Shown piece after piece: positions 1 through 6,223 of a DNA stretch of 6,223 bases. Made by a program: the position numbers and the translations under genes. The notes beneath the pieces are model-generated. The model saw only the letters and a list, made by a program, of their open reading frames with translations. It ran no database searches and had not been told where the DNA came from. Every line of letters begins with the position of its first letter. Position 1 is the first letter of the stretch. Location of the stretch: NCBI GenBank assembly GCA_905236685.1, contig CAJOPD010000118.1, positions 1 through 6,223 of the forward strand, given 5' to 3'. Origin of the DNA: an uncultured Clostridia bacterium (GTDB taxonomy: Bacteria > Bacillota > Clostridia > UBA1381).

Positions 1-1805
1 AAAACGGCAAAAGCATTACTGTCACAAAGGAAAAAGCAAAAAAGTTTATGAGCAGCGCACTATCCTTTTATAAAGGCACCAGAAGCGGCAGTGTCGGTTT
101 TTGGGACTTTGTTGCATTTATAATAAAAAGTATAACACTAAGAGATGCTCTTACGGTTTTTATATCGTGTATTCTTGCGGTAACGGCAGGACTTATGCTG
201 CCTTGGGCAAATAGTTTCATATTTTCAAGGGTTGTTCCGTCAGGCGAGCTGTCGGCAGTATTCCCCACCGCTGCACTCCTCTTTTCAGCTGTATCAACAG
301 CGGCAGTTATGAGACTTTTGCAATCGCTGATAATTGCAAATACTATGCAGAGAGCCGACACCTATGTTCAAAGCGGCATATTTTCAAGGCTAATGAGCCT
401 GAAAGCCGATTTTTTCAAAAAAGTTAAGGCAGGCGAGCTGTCCCGTATTATACTGGAATTTTCGGATTTGTCGAAGATTATCTCTGTAAGAAGCATAAGT
501 GCACTTATAAATATTGTTTTATCAATAGTATATTTGTTTCAGATATACCGTTATGCTCCTAAGCTTACGGGGGTTGTTGTGCTTATGTCCTTATTGCTTA
601 TCGCTTTAATGACGGCAGAAGGGAAAGTCAGTGCAAAATGGATGCAGGAGTATGCACAGTCAATGTCAAAAATGTCAGGCTTTTGCTATGAAATGTTTTC
701 GGGCATTGAGCATATAAAGCTTAGCGGTGCCGAGGCGCGTGTAATGAAGCGATGGAGCCGGCGGTATGCTGACACTGCCGTGTATGAAAAAAAACCGCCT
801 GTACTCGAATATTTACCAGTAACATATAAGGTTTTTACCGTGATAAGTACATTTATTATCTTTATCTTAGGCTCCTCGCTTGCGGTATCGGATTATATAG
901 CGTTTTCCGCTTCATACGGTGCATATATGGCGGCATTTTTGGGCGCAGGAATTGTTGTGCAGTCTTTGTCACAGTTTCGTTCAGCCTATGAAATAATAAA
1001 GCCTTTACTTACTGCCGAGTGCGAGGAATACGGCGGCACGAAACGAAAATTGGAAAATTTACGGGGGGATATTCGAATATCGGATTTGAATTTCCGATAC
1101 AGCGAAAATACGCCGTATGTCTTAAAACGAGTGTCGCTTAATATCAAAGCCGGCGAAAGCGTTGGAATAATCGGTGCTTCGGGGAGCGGAAAATCAACGC
1201 TTGTAAGGCTTTTGCTGGGTTTTGAGAGCTTTAATGAAGGCTCCGTTTTGGTAGACGGCATTGATATAAGAGAGCTTGACCTGAAAAGTTATCGAAAAAA
1301 AATAGGCGTAGTTCTTCAAAACGACGGATTATTAAACGGCAATATTTATGATAATATAGCCATAGGCAAGCCAAATGCTCCTCCCGAGGAAGTCTATCGG
1401 GCAGTTGAAAAAGCAGGATTGACAGATGATATAAATGCCTTGCCTATGGGCTTATATACACCGGTAAGTGCGGAAAACGGCACTTTTTCCGGCGGACAAA
1501 CACAAAGACTTATTATAGCGAGAACGCTTTTAACCAAACCGTCGATTATTATATTTGACGAGGCGACAAGCGCGCTTGATAATATAACTCAGGCAAAAAT
1601 CACGAAAAGTCTAAGCGAGCTTGAATGTACTAAAATCATAGTGGCTCACAGATTATCGACGATTTTAAGCTGTGATAAGATAATAGTTATGGATAAGGGG
1701 GAGATTATTCAGCAGGGCACATTTGAAGAGTTGAAAAATGAGAAAGGCATATTTGCAGAGCTCATTAAAAATCAAGAATATAAAGAAAGTGAGGAAAACG
1801 AATGA
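1..1805 (+). CDS. ABC exporter, fused permease/ATPase, NHLM-type (5'-partial)
   Basis: This is an exporter half-transporter that couples ATP hydrolysis to outward transport across the cytoplasmic membrane, working as a dimer. Residues are numbered from the Met at base 48. About six membrane segments lie near 33-56, 70-90, 149-168, 173-190, 261-281 and 286-306. The ATPase domain follows from about 340: Walker A GASGSGKS (376-383), Q-loop Gln424, signature FSGGQ (480-484, Phe in place of the usual Leu), Walker B IIIFDE (500-505, catalytic Glu505) and H-loop His534. All catalytic residues are intact. The phrases RLLLGFE and LPMGLYT, and an ALSFYKG segment before the first helix, recall the NHLM bacteriocin-system ATP-binding transporter family (from memory, not searched). 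The ATG at 48 is probably not the start: the same frame is open back to base 3, the family normally has a longer N-terminal part, and the nearest purine-rich site (AAGGA, 27-31) is 16 bases away. The end overlaps the next gene by ATGA. It could instead be a generic lipid or multidrug-like exporter. Confidence 0.93.
   Translation, partial: NGKSITVTKEKAKKFMSSALSFYKGTRSGSVGFWDFVAFIIKSITLRDALTVFISCILAVTAGLMLPWANSFIFSRVVPSGELSAVFPTAALLFSAVSTAAVMRLLQSLIIANTMQRADTYVQSGIFSRLMSLKADFFKKVKAGELSRIILEFSDLSKIISVRSISALINIVLSIVYLFQIYRYAPKLTGVVVLMSLLLIALMTAEGKVSAKWMQEYAQSMSKMSGFCYEMFSGIEHIKLSGAEARVMKRWSRRYADTAVYEKKPPVLEYLPVTYKVFTVISTFIIFILGSSLAVSDYIAFSASYGAYMAAFLGAGIVVQSLSQFRSAYEIIKPLLTAECEEYGGTKRKLENLRGDIRISDLNFRYSENTPYVLKRVSLNIKAGESVGIIGASGSGKSTLVRLLLGFESFNEGSVLVDGIDIRELDLKSYRKKIGVVLQNDGLLNGNIYDNIAIGKPNAPPEEVYRAVEKAGLTDDINALPMGLYTPVSAENGTFSGGQTQRLIIARTLLTKPSIIIFDEATSALDNITQAKITKSLSELECTKIIVAHRLSTILSCDKIIVMDKGEIIQQGTFEELKNEKGIFAELIKNQEYKESEENE
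1791..1794 (+). promoter_or_regulatory. Ribosome binding site of the giant secreted protein gene
   Basis: GAGG lies inside the last codons of the exporter gene, seven bases before the ATG at 1802. That is ideal spacing, and it favours the Met at 1802 over the in-frame Met three codons later. The start codon overlaps the exporter stop codon (ATGA, 1802-1805), which points to translational coupling and to one mRNA for both genes. No convincing promoter lies at the junction. Confidence 0.8.
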
Positions 1806-1885
1806 ACAAAATGTTCAAAAAGGCGGCTGCGCTTTTGCTGACGCTTGCGATGTCTTTGGCACTGGTGCAGGTACCTGTAACAGCA
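1802..1885 (+). other. Sec signal peptide (residues 1-28)
   Basis: The n-region MNKMFKK carries three lysines. A hydrophobic core of Ala and Leu (residues 8-22) follows, then a VPVTA motif ending in Ala28, with the small-residue -3/-1 pattern (Val26, Ala28) of signal peptidase I. No lipobox Cys is present, so this is a type I signal rather than a lipoprotein one. Cleavage would leave a mature protein starting ETADVYL. Confidence 0.9.
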
Positions 1886-4800
1886 GAAACGGCAGATGTT
1901 TATCTGTCGGAGGTGGAAATCGATGAGGCGATTTTAGAAAGCGATGTATTCTACCTTGCAACGACTATGGCAAAACTGCAAGAGGGTGCAAATGAACGGT
2001 ACCTTTTAAGAGTTGCAAGAGGCGGCGATGCAGAGGAGGAAGCGGGCGTAAACATCAAAATCTCCGATATTACCGCAAAGTATGGGAAGGACTACACAAT
2101 TTCTGTACTCGGTACGGAGGAAAAGGTAAAAAATACCGGTGAAAGCAAGTCGCTTATGGAAATGATGGAAGGCGAGGAATATACTCAGAGCGAGCTAAAA
2201 AGCGATGAGGAATTCTATGGCATTATGGCAAATGACAGAGGGCTGCAAGACCAAACCGAACAGGCTATGCAGGAAGCTGTCGATTACATCGAGGAAAAAA
2301 GCGGGTTAAAGGATACCGCTGCCGATTACACAGCCGATGATGTATCCGATGACTACGCTGAGGTTTTAAAGCTCTACTCGGGCGAAGAGGCTTATCCTCA
2401 AAAGCTTTCCTCATCAACGGACACAATGCAGCAGATACAGCAGATGGCGAATGTTATAACCGATGCTGTTATCGGCGCCGACCTTGTCCTGAACTTTGAG
2501 GCGGGCGAAAAGGAAAAGTATCTTGTTATTGATGTTAAGAATAACAATAAAAGCGACGGCGACAGATACTTCTATATTATGCTTGGCGCACCGTACGGTT
2601 CTACCACGAACAGTGCTGCGTCAAGTTGTGCCTTAACGATTGTTGACGATGAAGAGAAGGAAGACGCAAAATTCAGCTTTTCGGAGCAAAGCTATACGGC
2701 TGACGGCAGCAATCTACAAATTACCGTAACCCGTGAGGGCGCACTCAATTCATTGGCTGTGGTACACCTCACATCAGAGGCGGGAACAGCAGTTGCAGGA
2801 CGCGATTTCTCACCTGTTGACGCAGAGCTTGCGTTCCCGTTCGGAATAACCAAGCAGACGGTTGATATTCCGATAAGACAGGAATATTTAAAATCCGATG
2901 CAAAATTCACATTAAAGCTTGAAGCAAAGGAGAATGCTAAAATCGTAGGCGGCGAGGCATATGTTACGATTAAGCCAAAAAAATCAGACATTTCGCTTAT
3001 GTCGGCAGATGATGACAACAGTATTTCTCTTATGGCGGAAAGATCGTACACGGTTGAGGATATTGTGTATGGCGATTCTATCGATCCATCAAAACCGAAC
3101 TGCTACGGCACCAAAGGAGATGATTTCTGCGGTGATAACGGTTGGGACGGCGACAGCTGGGATCTTATGTGGGACGAGGATGCTTTCTGGACCAATCCCA
3201 GAGGTCAGCTTGCAGTCCAGTACCGCATCAGCAACGGAGATAATTATGAGTATGCGGGAGTTTATGCGGACATATTTAAGTGGGATAAATGTGCCACGAT
3301 AAAAGTCGGCTTTGCCTCCAAGCTGACCTCTGACTGTTGGAGCTGGAACCATACAGTATTTGAAAGCAAAAACCCGATAGGTGCAACGAATTTCTTTTAC
3401 ACACTACCAAGCGTGCAGAGAATAGGCTTCCATAACATTGCATCATGTTCGGACTGTGACCGCTTGCAGATAAAGGGCTTAAAGCGGATATACAGACCGT
3501 TTGAAGTAAAACTTCAACAGGCAGAGCCGCTAAAATTCCTTAACGATGACGGAACAAGAAGTGAGTGGGCAGGTGCTACCAAGGTTAAACTTTCGGGAGC
3601 TAATAACCAGAACGACAGCTATATCGTTAAATATGCAAAAGAAGGACTTAATGTTGTGTCTATGATACAGTCAGACAGCACATATGTCAGACTTACCAAC
3701 GCAAAGCTTGAAAAAGACGGTAAAAGAAGATATATATTTCTTTCGGGAAGCGATATAAGTGACACAAGGTCATTTAAGATAGACGGCAACTGGGTCAAGG
3801 ATAACCGTAACTATATATCTTTTGTAAACAATCAGGTAGCAACTTACAAAAATCCTAACGGCACTTACGGACAAAAGGGTATATTGAACATAACACCCGA
3901 ATTTGACTATAAGGACGCAAAGGTAGTCGTTAAAGTGCCTCAAAACACTAATTTCGGTTACTTTAAAATAAGCGGTACAAGCAGAGATGTAAGCAGTGAT
4001 ACAACTTATAGCAGTACATATCACAGAGGCGATATATTAAAGCTTGAAACGGTTATGCGTGACCAGTATAAGGATATGTATGAGCCGGCAGGCTATAAGA
4101 TAAGCATAAAGCAGAATGAAAGCGATACATATTGGATAAAGCGTGATGTTATCGTTCCTTACGATGATATAAGCGAAAACAGATACTTAAACGAGGGCAA
4201 GAGATTAAAGTACGGCTACTATGAGATAACACCGCTCTTCCAGAGAAAAGGCAACGCTGTTGCGGTAATGGTAAAAGCATCTGATGTATCAAAGTTTGAC
4301 TCGGGTTTTGGCTTTATGAAGGCTGCGGCTGTAAATAGTGTAAAGATTGGCAGCGAAGACTATAAGGAATATGTTGTATATAACAATGTCCAAAACGGCA
4401 AAATCTATACAGTCGGTGCAAAACTTGCTAATTCGGCAGGCAATAAAGCATATATAAATTGGAAAGAAGCCGGAAACAGCAATATTTATACCGGCGATAT
4501 GTTCTATCACAGGGCATCGGGCAGCAAGGACGATAATATTATTACAGTGTCGGTAGAAACAGGCACGCAGGCGGATATGTATGAAACGCTTGAAGGTAAT
4601 ATAATAAGACCTGCATATAATATGAGGTCGCACGATGTCAGTGCTTTCAAAAATTCGCCCGTATCCGGCGGTATTGTTTCTGTGGGCAGTGAATATGCCG
4701 TTACCGACACAAACGGTCATTTCAGAACACCGCCTGTAAGAGCGATGTACGGAACAAACAGTGAAAAACGCTATCTTCGTTATATGATAAGCGTAAACGG

Positions 4801-6223
4801 AACCGATGATCTCCGCGATATTGAAATAAAGCAGGGTAAGCAGGAAAAGCAGGATATATTCCTTACAGCAGGCTCCGATGCTACAACAAGAGTAAATGTA
4901 ACAAGACAGAGTGTCGGTTTCCAGAGCATAAGCACCGAAAACGGCAGTATTCTGAATAATATATCCGTTTACAGAGATACAGAGCATCAGAACGAGGGTA
5001 CGAGCCTTGTTGTTGACTACTCAAAGGAAGATGAGCAGATAGAGCTTTTTGCAAAGCTGGATATGGCTCCCAAATATACCAAGCAGGAGTTGAATTCATC
5101 AACAGGTGCAATAACCGAAAAGGAAGCAACAGAGAATTTGACGGAAGTTTTCTTTGTTCAGTATGACCCCGAATCAAATACCGAAAAAGGCGTATTTAAA
5201 GCAACAAAGCAGGGGGATAACAGCTTTAAAGCAGTAATGAGCTCTGCAAATCTCGTAGCCGGATATGAAATGTATATAAGAGTTTCAACCGACAGATCAC
5301 ACGGCGTAAGCAAACAAACGGTACGCTATGATGAGGAAGGGAAAATAGTAAAAAATTATACTGATAATACGCAGTATGAAGGTTCTTCTGACGGCGTTAC
5401 ATATGCAGATGTCTTTACGGGATATGTTGTAGTGCAGAAAGGCTCGCTGGAAATACCGGTTGACCAGACAGTTCAGCTGCCTATGGATATGAACTTTACA
5501 ACACTTCCATTGGTAGGCACAACGGGTATTAACTTTGACTTCCCGTTTGTTACGGTAGGCGCGATGAAGACCGATGTCGGATACCGTATGTATCTGGGCT
5601 TTAACCCGACTTCATTATACGATAAAATATCGGGCAAGCACGCAACAAGCTATATGTCGGACAGCGGTAACTATTTTGGCGATTTATTCTCCATAAAGAG
5701 CCCGATATCGACATTTAAAAACGGCTTGGCACAATCCTACAATACCGCATTTAAGGGCTGGGATAATTTGAGTAACGCAAAGGACACAATGGCGGCAATG
5801 GGTGCACCGACTTGGAAGATGAGCTTTGTGTTCGGTGTGTACTTCGACTTTGCAATGGCAACATTGACAGACCCCGCAAAGGGAACAACCACATCAACCT
5901 TTGAATTTGTGGGTGTCGGCGGATTTATTGCGGTAAATGCAGGCTTTAAGGTTGCGTGGTACACGCTTCTGCCCGTGGTATTTATCCCCGCATATTTCGG
6001 TATTGAAATCAGCGGAAGCGTTATGGGCTTCTTTGGTGCGGCGGCAGATACATCAAAGCCTAAGATTACCTATAACGATGCAAAAGAAGCGACGGTTGAC
6101 TTTAATAACAGCTTGGAGAAGTTCCACGCAAATGTGAAGATGTCCGCAACCGTTCAGGTATATGTGGGCGTTGGGCTCGCGGGTACGATAGGACTTCGCG
6201 GCGGCGGAACATTTACGGCAATG
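1802..6223 (+). CDS. Giant Sec-exported multidomain Calx-beta protein (3'-partial)
   Basis: One frame of 1474 codons runs without a stop to the last base of the window, so the C-terminus and any cell-wall anchor are unseen. Residues 1-28 form a classical Sec signal peptide, so the protein should act outside the cell. Visible modules in order are: a Calx-beta fold (about 63-104 plus 226-283) split by an acidic insertion; a second Calx-beta domain (about 287-391); a low-complexity linker with two ISLM motifs; a Cys/Trp/Asp-rich module (about 425-565); a long beta-rich middle with a possible duplication; a carboxypeptidase-regulatory-like segment (about 952-1022); an Ig-like segment (about 1066-1176); and a glycine-rich hydrophobic region (about 1235 to the end). 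I see no catalytic signature, so an adhesive, binding or scaffolding role is inferred. It is cotranscribed with the upstream ABC exporter. I do not recognise the full-length protein. Domain limits are by eye; the two Calx-beta calls are the best supported. Confidence 0.92.
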   Translation, partial: MNKMFKKAAALLLTLAMSLALVQVPVTAETADVYLSEVEIDEAILESDVFYLATTMAKLQEGANERYLLRVARGGDAEEEAGVNIKISDITAKYGKDYTISVLGTEEKVKNTGESKSLMEMMEGEEYTQSELKSDEEFYGIMANDRGLQDQTEQAMQEAVDYIEEKSGLKDTAADYTADDVSDDYAEVLKLYSGEEAYPQKLSSSTDTMQQIQQMANVITDAVIGADLVLNFEAGEKEKYLVIDVKNNNKSDGDRYFYIMLGAPYGSTTNSAASSCALTIVDDEEKEDAKFSFSEQSYTADGSNLQITVTREGALNSLAVVHLTSEAGTAVAGRDFSPVDAELAFPFGITKQTVDIPIRQEYLKSDAKFTLKLEAKENAKIVGGEAYVTIKPKKSDISLMSADDDNSISLMAERSYTVEDIVYGDSIDPSKPNCYGTKGDDFCGDNGWDGDSWDLMWDEDAFWTNPRGQLAVQYRISNGDNYEYAGVYADIFKWDKCATIKVGFASKLTSDCWSWNHTVFESKNPIGATNFFYTLPSVQRIGFHNIASCSDCDRLQIKGLKRIYRPFEVKLQQAEPLKFLNDDGTRSEWAGATKVKLSGANNQNDSYIVKYAKEGLNVVSMIQSDSTYVRLTNAKLEKDGKRRYIFLSGSDISDTRSFKIDGNWVKDNRNYISFVNNQVATYKNPNGTYGQKGILNITPEFDYKDAKVVVKVPQNTNFGYFKISGTSRDVSSDTTYSSTYHRGDILKLETVMRDQYKDMYEPAGYKISIKQNESDTYWIKRDVIVPYDDISENRYLNEGKRLKYGYYEITPLFQRKGNAVAVMVKASDVSKFDSGFGFMKAAAVNSVKIGSEDYKEYVVYNNVQNGKIYTVGAKLANSAGNKAYINWKEAGNSNIYTGDMFYHRASGSKDDNIITVSVETGTQADMYETLEGNIIRPAYNMRSHDVSAFKNSPVSGGIVSVGSEYAVTDTNGHFRTPPVRAMYGTNSEKRYLRYMISVNGTDDLRDIEIKQGKQEKQDIFLTAGSDATTRVNVTRQSVGFQSISTENGSILNNISVYRDTEHQNEGTSLVVDYSKEDEQIELFAKLDMAPKYTKQELNSSTGAITEKEATENLTEVFFVQYDPESNTEKGVFKATKQGDNSFKAVMSSANLVAGYEMYIRVSTDRSHGVSKQTVRYDEEGKIVKNYTDNTQYEGSSDGVTYADVFTGYVVVQKGSLEIPVDQTVQLPMDMNFTTLPLVGTTGINFDFPFVTVGAMKTDVGYRMYLGFNPTSLYDKISGKHATSYMSDSGNYFGDLFSIKSPISTFKNGLAQSYNTAFKGWDNLSNAKDTMAAMGAPTWKMSFVFGVYFDFAMATLTDPAKGTTTSTFEFVGVGGFIAVNAGFKVAWYTLLPVVFIPAYFGIEISGSVMGFFGAAADTSKPKITYNDAKEATVDFNNSLEKFHANVKMSATVQVYVGVGLAGTIGLRGGGTFTAM
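1988..2650 (+). other. Calx-beta domain interrupted by an insertion (residues ~63-283)
   Basis: The first half, about residues 63-104, has the Calx-beta opening strands: LLRVARGGDAEEEAG, then ISDITAKYGKDYTI, matching the family's 'R.G ... D.TA..G.DY' pattern. The second half, about 226-283, has the closing strands: LNFEAGEKEKYLVIDV, then DGDRYFYIMLGAPYG and the terminal LTIVDDEE acidic motif. Between them sit about 120 residues that do not belong to the fold. Calx-beta domains bind calcium or mediate adhesion in extracellular proteins. The fold assignment is from pattern memory. Confidence 0.65.
2114..2476 (+). other. Acidic, probably helical insertion inside the Calx-beta domain (residues ~105-225)
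   Basis: This stretch is rich in Glu, Asp, Gln, Met and Ala. It includes MEMMEGEEYTQSEL, an EQAMQEAVDYIEE helix-like run, DYTADDVSDDYAEVL and TMQQIQQMANVITDAV. It has no Cys and few beta-type residues, unlike the strands on both sides. It looks like a helical hairpin or a partly disordered acidic loop placed between two beta strands. Its function is unknown. Confidence 0.55.
2660..2974 (+). other. Calx-beta domain, intact (residues ~287-391)
   Basis: The segment follows the family pattern closely: FSFSEQSYTA, then LQITVTREGA, VVHLTSEAGTAVAGRDFSPV, LAFPFGITKQTVDIPI, then KFTLKLEAKENAKIVGG and YVTIK. The 'GTA..G.DF' turn and the '.F..G...T..I.I' strand are the strongest marks. It is about 105 residues, the normal length, and follows the interrupted copy with only a few residues between, forming a tandem pair. 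Confidence 0.8.
3074..3496 (+). other. Cys/Trp/Asp-rich module, unrecognised (residues ~425-565)
   Basis: Six cysteines (434, 443, 497, 512, 549, 552) fall inside 120 residues, whereas the rest of the visible protein has just one (276). Between residues 443 and 463 there are four Trp and many Asp/Gly (DNGWDGDSWDLMWDED), and further aromatic strands follow (QYRISNG, YADIFKW, CWSWNH). The last pair is CSDC. The spacing would suit three disulfides outside the cell, or a bound metal at CSDC. The aromatic and acidic make-up would suit a carbohydrate or calcium site, but I cannot name a family. Confidence 0.5.
3878..4561 (+). repeat. Possible diverged tandem duplication of a beta-sandwich unit (residues ~693-920)
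   Basis: Two segments share order and spacing of features. NITPEFDYKDAKVVVKV (696-712) parallels EITPLFQRKGNAVAVMV (808-824). FGYFK (718-722) parallels FGFMK (836-840). RGDILKLE (742-749) parallels NGKIYTVG (865-872). The offset is roughly 112-123 residues. The pattern suggests two Ig-like or similar beta units in a row. The similarity is weak at the protein level and I see no direct repeat at the DNA level, so this is tentative. Confidence 0.35.
4655..4867 (+). other. Carboxypeptidase-regulatory-like / prealbumin-like segment (residues ~952-1022)
   Basis: The order SPVSGGIVSVGSEYAVTDTNGHF, then RYLRYMISVNG and DIEIKQGKQEKQDIFL, resembles the small seven-strand fold in which a 'G.V..G....TD..G.F' turn is followed by hydrophobic strands and a closing 'I.L' strand. 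In secreted bacterial proteins this fold is a spacer or binding module. The VTDTNGHF turn (967-974) is the best evidence. Confidence 0.5.
4997..5329 (+). other. Ig-like or FN3-like segment (residues ~1066-1176)
   Basis: Alternating strands SLVVDYS, ELFAKLD, EVFFVQYDPES, GVFKATKQG, SFKAVMSS and YEMYIRVSTDRSHGVS fit an Ig-like beta sandwich describing an extracellular module. It is interrupted by a polar loop (about 1092-1113) rich in Glu, Thr and Ser. The call rests on strand pattern alone and no specific family is recognised. Confidence 0.35.
5504..6223 (+). other. Glycine-rich hydrophobic/beta region at the window edge (residues ~1235-1474)
   Basis: The end of the visible protein changes character: many Gly, Phe, Val, Met and Ala in short alternating strands, for example INFDFPFVTVGAMKT, MSFVFGVYFDFAMA, FEFVGVGGFIAVNAGF and VQVYVGVGLAGTIGLRGGG. 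Residues about 1384-1401 are hydrophobic enough to be mistaken for a membrane helix but hold two prolines. The pattern looks like stacked or sheet-forming amphipathic strands and continues beyond the window. I cannot name a family. Confidence 0.5.

Noticed and set aside
1753..1781. TTGCAG, 17 bases, GAATAT as an internal promoter for the giant gene
   Set aside because: Each box matches only three of six consensus bases and the genes overlap by ATGA, so cotranscription explains expression better.
1802..1885. Reading the N-terminus of the giant protein as a double-glycine leader for the ABC exporter
   Set aside because: There is no GG, GA or GS cleavage site in this segment, and charge, core and VTA end fit a Sec signal peptide.
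1738..1926. A 62-codon + strand frame across the gene junction
   Set aside because: It overlaps the end of the exporter and the signal peptide of the next gene, both strongly supported; its translation is a frame-shifted shadow.
2692..3051. A 119-codon - strand open frame
   Set aside because: It lies opposite the well-supported second Calx-beta domain; the Ser/Ala-rich translation matches no family I know.
3770..4024. An 84-codon - strand open frame
   Set aside because: Same codon-register effect as the larger antisense frame; it lies wholly inside the giant gene and has no recognisable product.
4289..4987. A 232-codon open frame on the - strand
   Set aside because: It is in exact codon register opposite the giant gene, where a stop needs a TTA, CTA or TCA sense codon. 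The sense strand seldom uses these here (Leu mostly CTT, Ser often AGC). The product is an implausible Cys/Ile/Tyr-rich chain, and I see no ribosome site.
5951..6004. A transmembrane helix at residues ~1384-1401
   Set aside because: The stretch is hydrophobic but holds two prolines and sits among alternating glycine-rich strands, so a beta structure is at least as likely; left within the broader region.

Overview
The window reads as a chromosomal fragment from a low-to-moderate GC Gram-positive anaerobe, most likely a gut-type member of the Clostridia (Ruminococcus/Oscillospira-like). The grounds are frequent AGA/AGG arginine and ATA isoleucine codons, a GAGG ribosome binding site, a Firmicutes-style Sec signal peptide on a very large secreted protein, and an ABC exporter resembling those of clostridial bacteriocin-type (NHLM) export loci. 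This placement is inference; no phylogenetic marker is present.

Layout: the whole window is coding on the + strand, with no intergenic gap and no RNA gene, mobile element or CRISPR array that I can see. Bases 1-1805 are the 3' part of an ABC exporter gene (fused membrane and ATPase domains). Its frame is already open at the first base, so the true start lies outside the window. Bases 1802-6223 are one uninterrupted frame of 1474 codons that runs off the right edge. It encodes a huge exported multidomain protein. In order it has a signal peptide, a Calx-beta domain split by an acidic insertion of about 120 residues, a second intact Calx-beta domain, a Cys/Trp/Asp-rich module, a long beta-rich middle with a possible internal duplication, a carboxypeptidase-regulatory-like fold, an Ig-like module, and a glycine-rich hydrophobic/beta region at the edge.

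How they work together: the two genes overlap by four bases (ATGA), so they are almost certainly cotranscribed and translationally coupled. The exporter resembles the second, ATP-binding NHLM-type transporter, whose family exports leader-bearing peptides. The giant protein has its own Sec signal peptide and so probably does not use this exporter. The likeliest reading is a surface or secretion locus in which the exporter moves a small substrate encoded outside the window and the giant protein acts on the outside as an adhesin, receptor or scaffold. An alternative is that the signal-like N-terminus is used in an unusual route involving the exporter. Neither is proven by the sequence.
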